DNA from: Acanthaster planci
Taxonomy: Eukaryota; Echinodermata; Asteroidea; Valvatida; Acanthasteridae
NCBI RefSeq assembly: GCF_001949145.1
Contig: NW_019091429.1
Span: 115,212-179,211 of the forward strand
Length of the DNA: 64,000 nucleotides
Reading direction: 5' to 3'
Shown here in pieces: positions 36,721-46,900 of the stretch. A program made the translations under genes and the position numbers. Position 1 is the stretch's first letter, and the number at the start of each line of letters is the position of its first letter. Below the pieces are notes generated by a model. It made no database searches, was not told the DNA's origin, and saw nothing but the letters and a program-made list of their open reading frames with translations.

Positions 36721-37274
36721 AGGTGGGGTTTGGGAGATTGAGGGGTGTAACTGAGACAGAAATACATCGCAAGATAAGGATGGGTCATGGGGTGGGGCCA
36801 CTGGGGAGGCAGTAGTTAGGGAAGGGCCCGTTTCGCTAGCTACTTCTAGTTTTCCTGAATCTGTAAGGATGGGAAGTCATGTGTAAAAGTAACACGGCGT
36901 GTGCTAGGGCTGGATGAGCAGCGGCTACCAGTGTCACGAGGGGAGGGTCGACGGTTGGGGGAACGTCCACGAGAGGAGCTGGATGATTGGGAGGGCCGTT
37001 CATAGCGTTCACGGTTATCGGGACGGGTGTAGCGATCGCGGCTATCGTGACGGTTATAGCGATTACGGCTATCATGACGGTCATGCCGATCGCGACTAGC
37101 AGAGCGGGGATGGCGGTTACGGTAGTCTCGAGAATCATACTGGGTGCAACGAGAACGGGAATCTAGGGAATCAAAGGAGTCATAGTGGTTATAATAAGAA
37201 TCGTGAGGAGATCGGGGAAAGGGACTGTTTGACCGGCGTAGATGGTCACGAGGTGGGGAGGGAGAATATTGGCG

Positions 37275-38050
37275 TTAGGAGAAGGATCGACGTGGGCTTT
37301 GGGCACGGCTGCGGCGCAAGGAATACTGGATATCATCAAGACGGCTATCCATTTTATGCAAGAGTTGGGCCAAGGTGGAATCGATAATCGAACTAACTGA
37401 GAATGTAGTGGGTGTGGCAGAAGTGGTAGGTGCTGGCGGAGATGGAGTGGGCAGGGTAGAAGTGGTTCCGGCTGGTGGGGTAACCAGAGGCTGGATGGGC
37501 AAAGGCGTGGCAGGTTGGGGTGGGGAGATGGATAACTCGCTGGCCTCGTGAGCCCTCTCAAGTTGTACTGCATATTTGACAGCGTTCTCAATGGAGGTTA
37601 CATTTTGTTCGTGAATTTTCAATTGCAAGTATGGGGCCAGCCCGGCAACAAATCTACGGAAACGCTCACCATTTAGAGCAACTTGGCCGTACTGGGGGAA
37701 TGCTTCTTGGTATAAACTAGAAATGTCAGCTGCGAATACTTCAAGAGGCTCATTGGGGAAGCGGGGACGGACGCTTGCACATGTTCGGAAGCGTTTGATC
37801 GATTGATGTTGGACAAAGACAGAGGCTAGAGTAGATTTGACCTTATCGTAATCCGCTTTGATATCATCAGGCTGTCCCACAAAATAAATGCATAGCCACA
37901 TAACTTTGCGGGAAGGAGGGTGGCAAGTTGGGGGTTATTTTCGTGCGGGTTGGCATTTACGCCCACTTCCAGACGGCGACACCAAAGCGTAAAATCTTCG
38001 GTGCCGCTGCCAGAAAATGGGGCTGGTAGTTCCGCTTTGAAATAGTGCAA
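37275..38050 (-). pseudogene. Retrotransposon Gag-like capsid, frameshifted
   Basis: One frame (38050 to about 37870) reads PAPFSGSGTEDFTLWCRRLE and LATLLPAKLCGYAFILWDSL. The next frame takes over near 37866 with PDDIKADYDKVKSTLASVF and runs to a stop at 37275. The order F-x-G-x-x-x-D-F-x-x-W and the following helical segment fit a Retrotrans_gag-type capsid. A Pro/Thr/Ser linker and an SRLDDIQYSLRRSRAQSP tail close it. No CCHC zinc knuckle is visible. A one-base shift near 37866 separates the two frames, and another shift after 37275 leads into an Arg/Asp/Tyr-rich tail (about 36840-37270). Confidence 0.7.
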
Positions 38051-38278
38051 CTGGTAGAGCCAGTGGGAAGAGGGAACATGGTGAGGGACTGCAAATCTAG
38101 ATCTTACAACAGGGCACCGGTATCAAGTAAAATGCAAGTTTAAAGGGGACGAAATGCAATTAATTATGTGCAGTGATGATAAAAATGCACAGTTTGTACG
38201 CACAAAATAAAATACAACAAAAGAACACAATAATGGCACTGGTGAAAATGAAAAGGAACATGTACACCACTCTTATCG

Positions 38279-38308
38279 CCGTCATCACAGCTCCTGCCGT
38301 CTTCACCG
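38279..38308. repeat. Inverted single fragment of the 18-bp array
   Basis: The 30 bases here are the reverse complement of a stretch of the tandem array that begins about 390 bp to the right; both contain GAAGACGGCAGGAGCTGTGA or its close variant (array position about 38866-38895). It is an isolated piece of the repeat in the opposite orientation. Confidence 0.6.
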
Positions 38309-38697
38309 AGAAGTTGAACAGCAAAAGCAAACTATAAAAAAATGTGATCCAACAGAAATCAGAAAAGCAATTGGCAAACTAAAGTAGAATGCAACCATTA
38401 AAATGCAACAACAAAACAATGAAAATAACTTGCAAAGAGGTGTCCACTTGTCCCCCGTGAAGAAAATGAAACACTCGGCTCGATTAAAAAATGAAGGAAG
38501 CAGGCCGGTGCAGAGAGAAGTGGGAAAAGTGCGGCGGAAAAGTTCAGGCGATGACTAGATGGTGAGAGCAGGAACAGTTCGGGGTAGTTCAGAGTTCGGA
38601 GCACAGCGTAAAGGCAGGACAGTGGAAGATGCAGGAACAGAACGCAGATCAACAAACAGTTCAGCGGACACAGTCCGGTAGAGCAAAATCAGTGGGG

Positions 38698-39164
38698 ACG
38701 TTGAAGACTGCAGGAACGGTGAAGACGGCGGGAACGGTGAAGACGGCGGGAACTGTTAAGACGGTGGGAACGGTGATGACGGCGGGAACGGTGAAGACGG
38801 CAGGAACGGTTAAGACGGCGGGAACGGTGAAGACGGCGGGAACGGTGAAGCCGGCGGGAACGGTTAAGACGGCAGGAGCTGTGATGGCGGCAGGAACGGT
38901 GATGACGGCGGGAACGGTGAAGACGGTGGGAACGGTGATGACGGCAGGAACCGTGATGACGGCGGGAACGCTGATGACGGCGGGAACGCTGATGACGGCG
39001 GGAACCGTGATGACGGCGGGAACGGTGATGACGGCGGGAACGCTGATGACGGCGGGAACGCTGATGACGGCGGGAACGGTGATGACGGCGGGAACGGTGA
39101 TGACGGCAGGAAGAGTGAAGACGGCAGGAAGAGTGAAGACAGTAGGAACGGTGATGACGGCAGG
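38698..39164. repeat. 18-bp minisatellite, about 26 copies
   Basis: The unit is close to GACGGCGGGAACGGTGAA/GATGAC, period 18 bp, for about 467 bp. Variation is ordered: the first third alternates AAGACG and GTGAAG units, while the later part alternates two GTG units with two CTG units, giving a 72-bp higher-order period. Because 18 is a multiple of three, the frame stays open on both strands. The plus strand reads TAGTVK/TAGTVM/TAGTLM hexapeptides (frame 38629-39288) and the minus strand reads VPAVIT/VPAVFT. I treat it as noncoding satellite: there is no homology, and both strands are equally open for a trivial reason. Confidence 0.85.
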
Positions 39165-40162
39165 CAAATCAGGTCACAGAGTATCCTGGGATGCTGTAAA
39201 TGCTGTAAAATTGAGGCAATTCTGGAAGAGATTGTCGTCTAGAGCTTATACCACTGCCGGAAAGGACGCCGTGTTGAACGATGAATAATTTATTACATGC
39301 GCCACAGAGGCGATCGTTTTGATTGGTGGAGACTTATGCATACGTATATATCGTATCTGCTACCAAAACGTTAGCAAATGTAAAGAAAAACATAAGCTAT
39401 GTGGGGAGCTCGCTCTAAAGGCGTTCGGGGCGTGCGGTTCGGCCTGTAGTCTTTTTTTGTGCGTTGGTTTGGTGCTCGAACTAGTCTCCTGCCGCTCCTC
39501 GCTCTTGAGCGACTATCCATTTCGCCGCGGGCGCCTTGATCAACGGCTACACAACCTGTGACCGCGAGGCGTCATTTAATTTTTTTGGGTTCGCCAATGG
39601 CAATGCTTTGGCACAGGTAAAGAATCGGCTATATAATAAAAACATGGCCTTAGTACAATCACAAGTGTTAATTTATTTTCTCACTAAGCATCACCGTTTC
39701 ACTGATCACGTGTCTTTGGCCTTATATTTTGTATTCCTTACGAAAATGTCCTGCGGTAATCCTGTGGTGAAAACCACAAAAATGTGTGTTTTGGGGGACA
39801 GTACCACATGGACATTGATTCTCGCGTGGACCAAACCGTCACGTTCTCGACCGGTGATGCTCTTGCGTCATATGCCCCTTTAACCAACAGAGTCACGGTT
39901 GTGACTTACTCGAAAGAAAGAAACTTAACTCGCTATGACAAGTCTATTTGTGCGTGATTGTACTTGCTATAACAATTCCACCACTTCCATAAAGGCGCAA
40001 CAACTGCGACGTGGGTTGCATTCCAAACTGCCAACGACGGCACGAAAGTGCACGCTATGTGACTGTAAGAAATGGTGCGATACAGCAAGGACTCACACAT
40101 CGGCGAAAAGACGACAAAGGGGTTACGGGGAGAACAAAAATCGGTTATCACACTATCTGACA
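39165..40162. other. Spacer between minisatellite and GPCR
   Basis: No gene recognised. The reading frame of the GPCR stays open upstream to 39935, where another in-frame ATG exists, but that segment (Lys/Arg/Cys-rich, no hydrophobic signal) does not look like a receptor N-terminus and is better taken as 5' UTR. Confidence 0.5.
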
Positions 40163-41152
40163 ATGTTTAACCTTTGGAACGAAACAGTGTTGGAAGATTT
40201 AACCAATTCCAGTGACAGCGGACATTATTTTAACTACGCCTTGCCAAGTGGAAATGTTGTTATCGCTGTAGGCATTGTATGCACCATCCTTACTGTCATC
40301 ACCAACCCGTTGTGTTTGTTCGTCATTTACCGAACGGCCAGTATCCAAACTACCACCAAGATTTTCATGACGTCTCTTACCATCTCTGACCTTGGTGTCG
40401 GGATAATTGGATTTGTCACAAACATCGTGATCGTCTTCGCAAACATTGGTCATACTGTACAGGTGGCACCTTTGGTGTTCCTGACCTTGACATTCGTCAA
40501 TCAAAATCTTCTGTCCTTGTTGCTGCTGACCATTGATCGCTACATTGCCATCGTCTGTTCTTTGCACTACCCAAGCATAATGACAGTGAAGAGATCAAAA
40601 ATCATCGTCATCTGCAGTTGGGTATCGGCTACACTGATATCTCTTCTCACAATCCCTTTGATTTTCGTTTTAGGAGTAATCGTACAGGTAATCGCATTTA
40701 TTGCAAGCTTGAACCTGGCTGGGCTGGTTGTTATTTTGATTATGTACTTGCACATTCTGGTCATTGCTACACGCCAGTCGCATCGAGCGAACCGATTCAA
40801 GCATCCTACAGTCGGAAAAGAGATAGCACGAGGAATCAACACCAAATCGTTCACCACGATTATGATGATTGTTGCTGTCATCGTGTGCGGTTGGGCTCCT
40901 TATCTGGTGCTAACGATTATTTGGCTCTATCGGGCTAATCATAACTGGTTGCTGCGGGCTGCCCATGATTTGGCGTATTTTCTAATATTCGCCACTAAGT
41001 GGACAGACTGCATCATCTTCTGCCTTAGAAATAAGGAATGCAAAGAAACTCTGAAAAGAATGATTTTCAACTGCAAAAGCACGCAATGTGCGCAGCAAAG
41101 TGAAGCGACTGGCGTCATTCAACAAAAGCGTAAATATGGTCTACTGCAATAA
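40163..41152 (+). CDS. Class A (rhodopsin-type) GPCR, single exon, MECA-like
   Basis: 329-residue seven-helix receptor. N-terminus has NET (Asn6) and NSS (Asn15) glycosylation sequons. TM1 has Asn48; TM2 has SLTISDL with Asp76; TM3 ends IDRYIAI (Asp125-Arg126-Tyr127, the G-protein switch); TM4 has Trp153; TM6 has CGWAPY (Trp244, Pro246). TM7 departs from NPxxY: the motif is TDCIIF (Asp282, Cys283, Phe286). The conserved TM3-start cysteine is replaced by Val101, extracellular loop 2 is only a few residues, and TM5 has no proline at its usual place. All three are traits of the melanocortin/EDG/cannabinoid branch of class A receptors. The C-tail is short with several Cys, possibly palmitoylated. 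The start was chosen at 40163 because TM1 follows at normal distance. Ligand unknown. The gene is intact and intronless. Confidence 0.88.
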   Translation: MFNLWNETVLEDLTNSSDSGHYFNYALPSGNVVIAVGIVCTILTVITNPLCLFVIYRTASIQTTTKIFMTSLTISDLGVGIIGFVTNIVIVFANIGHTVQVAPLVFLTLTFVNQNLLSLLLLTIDRYIAIVCSLHYPSIMTVKRSKIIVICSWVSATLISLLTIPLIFVLGVIVQVIAFIASLNLAGLVVILIMYLHILVIATRQSHRANRFKHPTVGKEIARGINTKSFTTIMMIVAVIVCGWAPYLVLTIIWLYRANHNWLLRAAHDLAYFLIFATKWTDCIIFCLRNKECKETLKRMIFNCKSTQCAQQSEATGVIQQKRKYGLLQ

Positions 41153-42335
41153 GAAGGTACGAGTTCCAACGGGTCATGGGTCATTTTCCCTGCAATCCTT
41201 TTCAATCTAAGCAGTAGCAAATACCAGCACCACTGCTTGGCATTGTTGTTATTCACTGGGATACAGAAATATGCCCTTGGAAACATGTCTGAAATACATC
41301 ATCCATTGACAATTGATACCAATTGTCCAGGCAACCAGATAACAATGGGAAAGTTCCACTGAGCTATGTACAAAAACAACGGTCATTATCAGGGTTTTGC
41401 CGTGAACTAGGGATAACAAACTTGCCACTGAACTTATATCTTGGATGCGTTTCTCTACTAATTTATTACTGGACTGCTTGAATTAAAATGGTACGTAAAA
41501 ACCGTTTCAAGATAGCTTGGCCTGGGCATCTAAAGGCAGGACACGGACCCATCTAGTCCACACAACGCGCTACCAGGAATCGCTTGGGATGGCCTCCCCT
41601 GGTTCTCGATTTGACACCTTGTGAAGGCTGAGTTATCCAATAGGCATGACAGGGCCTACGGAAATCTCGGGATTAAGGAAAAAAGAGGACCAACGAAACC
41701 ACAGTGCCCCTTATTTAAAACGCACACATATTCTTGTAGCATATCCAAATACGCACTACTGGGAAAGCTCCAACCCAACTGGCAAATTACAACATTATCA
41801 ACAGCATAGGAAACACGAAGTTTCAGTGTTCACAATGTAATGAAATTGGTGCTGCCGATGTTTTATTATACAGTAACAGCTGATAAAGGGTGGTTTAGAA
41901 AACGATGGAGATAAAACCAGACGGTGCAAATTTTGCCAGGTGTAAACTATCCGTGCGTCATTAGCGGCGAAATTATCAACAGGACCCGTATTTCATATCT
42001 ATCCTTATAAGCTACAGGCTTTGATATGCCACAGGAAACATGGTTGATAATCATGCTGGATTAGGTTGCTAATTAACTGACTGAAGGAACTGAGGAGACC
42101 CAGTCATTTGAGACAACCTACACAGTTGATGCTTTCTAATAAAAAAAGGGAATTACATGTAAATGTCCTTTCGTGTGGAAAAAGAAACGGCAGACAGTAA
42201 CTTTTCCGGGGGAAAAACAAAGGAAATAAGTCTTTGTGAAAAAAAAAGAAACTACATAATAACTTTCAACGTTAAATGAAAGGCATACCTGCTGCCTCTT
42301 GCAATGGAAGTACACTGAACATTTCAATTTGAAAT
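41153..42335. other. 3' flank of GPCR, no gene recognised
   Basis: AT-rich unique sequence with only short frames. No clear AATAAA within the first several hundred bases on the plus strand after the stop; the receptor 3' end is not resolved. Confidence 0.4.
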
Positions 42336-42362
42336 TAAGCACTTTATTTAAAAAATAAATTA
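42336..42362 (-). terminator. Candidate poly(A) signal for TYSND1
   Basis: The minus strand reads TTAAATAAAGTGC here, an AATAAA hexamer downstream of the TYSND1 stop (43939). Another AATAAA-bearing stretch (AATAAAATAAAAG) lies at about 42918-42930 and is closer. Either would give a 3' UTR of 1 to 1.6 kb. A choice needs transcript data. Confidence 0.25.
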
Positions 42363-43564
42363 CACGAAATCTTAATCAGTATTCCATTTTGGCACTTACA
42401 TTTTTGATCCACACATATTTACACAGACAAAAAACTTACTACTTGTAGAAACTGAAGCTCATTATTAGGTGCTTTTTCATCATATTTCACGAGTGTTTGA
42501 AACAAAGCACCTTCAAGTTGCTCGGCTTACTGAGTTATATGTTTGTATTCTGGCAACAGTCTGAGATTTTCCTCACACTACGGGGGGCTTATGTCCTATC
42601 AGTCACATCATATCTAACATCGATAAAAAACATGGTCAATTGTTACCGTGTATATTGTTGTGCATAATGAAAATGAAATTCAAATTCAATTCACAAGTTG
42701 ACAAATGCCGAAAAATGCTTTTCCTTTTGCTTATCCATTACATGTACCTTGTCATGAAGAGTTTACCTTTGAATTTAATTCGGCGTCTCATCGATCACTT
42801 CTTCATCTGGTATATAATCCGATAATTCTGATACCATTAGTTTTTTTTCAAGTCATCACAGATGATGTAAAGTCTAGATAAATTAAACAGATTGTCTTTG
42901 TTGTGAGACTATTTTGAAAACTTTTATTTTATTTTCAATTGCCATATTAGTTTCCTTGGTTTGAACTGCATGCAAATCATGAGTGGTTGACCAGTTGTAT
43001 GACGATATATTTCTCAATGAGCAAATTTCATATGGCTTCTCACAAGCCCGGTCGCAGGCCTCTGCGTGTAATACACTGAAATCAAATGTTTTGAGCTTTG
43101 TGGGGTTTTTATGTTGAAAGGCCAAACAATGTCTTTATAGTGCAGTTTTTGTAAATGCTCTTTTTGTGTCCAATTTAGCTTGATTTTAAAGCATTGTGTT
43201 CTTAAGCATGTTAATGGCAAACTTGCATATTTGTGAGGAAATGTGTGAGTGATGGCATCTGAGGTAGATACTTCAGTGTTAACTACACTTTATCAGAACT
43301 TGAAGTATTATGCTGTTGTAAATTTTGTACATTGGTGGCGGCTATTGTTGTTTGAGTTCATGAACAGCAGGCCAGGCGGCAAAACTTTCTACAAATATTT
43401 TCAACGAGAGAGCCTTGGGTTCACAATTTGAAAAGAGAGCCCCCAAAATGAACACGGTCTCCCTGTAATAACAACAAGGCCACAGCACCCTCCTGTACAA
43501 AATGAAGATGAAAATAACATGCCAGGGTGATTTATGACAGAACCATGCTAAAAAAATGGGCTGG

Positions 43565-43670
43565 CATAGTTATCTGCCCCGAGCTGAAGTGCACCCCCAA
43601 TCGGCAAAAGAGAGACAGGTGGTTACAAGCGGATTCTTGCATGCGTTCTGTGTGTGTACGAAAAAAATCA
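43565..43670. repeat. Dispersed repeat, forward copy
   Basis: Contains CCCCGAGCTGAAGTGCACCC, GACAGGTGGTTACAAGCGG and GCATGCGTTCTG. It is the reverse complement of 63195-63310 at about 85 percent. It is noncoding, 270 bp past the TYSND1 stop and possibly within its 3' UTR. Confidence 0.6.
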
Positions 43671-43938
43671 TTCATGCCGGAATAAATTAGTTACATGTAC
43701 TCAGCGTGCTCCACGTCAAACTCGCATATACCTGCATGCCTCATGGCGCACGAATGCGGTGAGTACAAAAAAAAAAACACGCCCTCTTTTGTTCCGCCCA
43801 GAGAAAATAACATAGTTAAGACAACAATGTGACCAGCCCTTGTTTCAACTCCTTTATGATAATTTTCTACTGAGGTGTATTATATTACAACCATGACGGA
43901 CACAGATTTTTTTCCTTAGATCTATAAATACAGATTGA

Positions 43939-46900
43939 TCAAAGCTTGCTAAGCGTCAGGTCGGTCTCTTTCTTGTCAGTCAGCCGTTGATTGTCCAGAC
44001 TCCATAATGCCACAAGATGGCTGTGGTCATCAGTAGCTTCAAGTGAATCTAGCTTAGTCACATCTACAACCAAACACAAAAAGAATTCAACTGAATAAAC
44101 ACCTTTATCAAGTGTGATCAAGGCAACAAAATCAAATAAGTGATGTGAGTTGATGCTTGATATTTAGGAAAAGACAGTCTCAACCCTGTTGTGGTTGAGT
44201 CCATCATCACAGGTCCCTGTAAGTCTTTAACAAGTCATCCAGTATTAAGCCGAGCCAAAACTTATTCGAATGAAGGGTGACAGAAGCATTCCTTTGTTAT
44301 TGCTATTTATGCTTGTTTATTTATGACTAGCCTTGTGACTAGATTTGTAAAGGGGCTTGTAATAGCAGACTCGACTACAACACAGGAGTCAACAACTCTA
44401 TCCTCCGACAGTGAAAAAAAATGTAGTGAAAAATGTGACACAAAGCAGGAGGGGTCAGAGAATGCAGAGTTTGTACATGTTAAGTCCAGAGTAACACGGG
44501 AAAGAATGTTGCAACCTACCTCCATTTTTTCCATCAGTTGCAGTTCAGCCTAGAATTATTCAAACCCTTTGTAAAATGCGGCAGTTTATTATATTAAGCA
44601 TTTCAACTGGACTGATGGTAAACCCAGGCACACAAAAACTTGTAGTTCCTTTGCAAAAGCTGATCTGGGCAAAAATATAAACTTTTGGTTGTCAATTCTA
44701 CGTTGCCTGAATTTGGAATGGATATGGATAATTTTGGGCTTAAATGCATGACCTCAGTGATGGTTGGTTACAGTAGTCAGTCAGTCAGTCTAGCGCTGAA
44801 AACTCAACTTTTCTTAGAAGATACTTCCAAAATGCATTGAACTCTCCATAAACTTAGTACAAAACAACAAAGTGGAGTTAAGTTGCAGCATTATTCCCAT
44901 TAAATTGTCTGTTAATTTGCTTACCATCTGTCTGTAGATATTTATTCAAGGCAGGGCCAATGACAGTCCATGGAATGCTGAAGTTGACGTGTGGAAATGA
45001 TGCCCCTGAATCCATATCTCTGCAGAAGAAATTGAAGGTTATTTCCCTTTTTGTAGCACATGTACGTGTAATCTTTTCTGACAAACATGCATGTCCACGT
45101 GAATTTGAAACACTCAAGCACTGGCAAGTATGGGTGTGTTGAAGTAGCTTCCCTTGGTGGACCTGGCATTCAACCTTGTCCCCACAGTCTCACTAGTTAG
45201 GTCTCATAACATACATGGCAGTCCCAGGCCAGGATTACCCATTGGAAGCTGCTCAAACACATCTGCAAGTGCCTGAGTTAAAGGAAATATACCATCTCAA
45301 AACAAACGGATACCAATTCTCAAACAATCGTACACGTACATAACTATATATGAACTTAGACTTAAATGAAGTAACAACACTAATGGGTTAAGGCTGTAAA
45401 ATCATAGAGCTACAATGAATTATTCCAGTGCCGCATGGAACTCCTGAATTCCCTTTGCAGAGAAACTTTAAAGGAACAAGGAAATAGAAATACTTCTATA
45501 AATTTTACTAAAAACCCTTGAAACTGCATCTTTGGGATTCAATTTATCTGATTCTAAATTTTTGCTTTGCAATTTTAACCCATATTATGAGGCTTTTTTG
45601 TTTTATTCTAATGAGATTTGCATATTCATGAGCAGAACTATGATGTCATCCAAGGCACTGAATTGCAATGTTGCACTGATTTGTGCACAGGAAATTTCTT
45701 GATTTTTTAAACCACTCCTATGGCAGATTTGATTTTCTTTGACAATTTATTGCTGTGTAAGTATATGGCAATAATCCAGTAAAAATCCTTTTCACAGAAA
45801 TGTTCCCAGATTTGGAATTTGGGATTCACAATTTGAACATGAAAACATGCAGCCTGAACCATGTCTTCCTAGATTTACATCAAAGCAAAAGCGCCTCCAC
45901 TTGTCCACAAATGCTTGGTCAATTTTTAATGTTTGAAAAAATGCACCGTTCAGTTCATCTAACTCAAAAAAGATGTCAAGCATTCTTCATAAATGGAAGT
46001 AGAGTTCAGAGATACACAAAAAGTGATTCTTAGAAGAATTAATTTTCTGGTTCCTTTAACATCATCCTAATTGTAGACATCTTGAATCCATGAGCCTAAT
46101 TACAGTACATAATGATATAACATGGAATGAATTCCCAAATGAACTGTAACTTTTAACTGTACATGTATATACACAGGCATTTGTGTTGCACACTGAGCAA
46201 AAGGAAACACCCATTTACCGATTGAGCATTTACTTTTTGAGTGTACATGTATCTGCTTTGATGACAATGCATCATTTGAGAATATAAGCTGAGTTCGGGC
46301 GGATTGTTCTCATATGTTCAGGAACAGTTTGTGGATTGGCCGCTCGAACGCTGGGAACCGTTATCGCTACTAGTTACTTGTAGCATGCAAGCAACATGCA
46401 AACATGGCGGTGTCCTTGTACATTCTTTGAGAGTTAATGTTTGAGCTTACATCTTTTCCATTTATCTGTTATCAAAAATTATTGATGTTAATTGTGCAAA
46501 ATTTTCCATTGTCTCCAGTTTTGTAAGCCGTCTCCATAGTTTTTCCAGCTTTTCAAAAATCAAATCTTACCAGTTTTCCTGTGTGTTCGTGTACAACCCT
46601 GACGAGAAGGTGGTGTGTGAACCTGTTCCGAGAACGTTCGAGTGCGAGAACGCGAAACCCGCGTCAAAAACAGGCCGCCCAAACTCGACCATAGATGCAA
46701 CCAGTTAGACAAAAGCCTCGCATTTTCTATAGGTTTGTGTACAAACTTGGATGCACTCAGCAGGCTTTACTTTGCCCAGCAAGTATATGATAATGCATTG
46801 CCCTAGTAATATCTTATAGCTCTATGGTACATACATCAATTCAGAATTACGTGCACATGGATGCAGAAATACATGTATTGATGGTCGAAACAAGAATTTA

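Larger units (their letters stand above)
36340..38110 (-). mobile_element. Decayed LTR-retrotransposon fragment (Gag plus protease, no RT)
   Basis: Minus-strand order is capsid-like Gag, an Arg/Ser/Asp/Tyr-rich tail, then a retropepsin. This is the start of a Ty3/Gypsy-type gag-pol. No reverse transcriptase, RNase H or integrase follows before 36340, and I could not identify LTRs, so the copy is truncated. The composition is GC-richer than the surrounding sequence. The copy carries at least two frameshifts and one in-frame stop (details in the two sub-entries), so it cannot make a functional polyprotein. Confidence 0.75.

Noticed and set aside
36835-37591. Antisense and alternate frames across the Gag tail (Ile/Thr/Val-rich)
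   Set aside because: Shadows of the Arg/Asp/Ser-rich tail repeats; they do not match any family.
38698-39164. Array as CRISPR
   Set aside because: Units are contiguous with no spacers, and the genome is eukaryotic.
38629-39288. Long plus-strand frame of TAGTVK repeats as a protein gene
   Set aside because: The frame is open because an 18-bp repeat lacks stops; the opposite strand is equally open, and no non-repeat domain is present.
39935-40162. N-terminal extension of the GPCR from the ATG at 39935
   Set aside because: The segment is basic and Cys-rich with no signal peptide; the ATG at 40163 gives normal receptor length.
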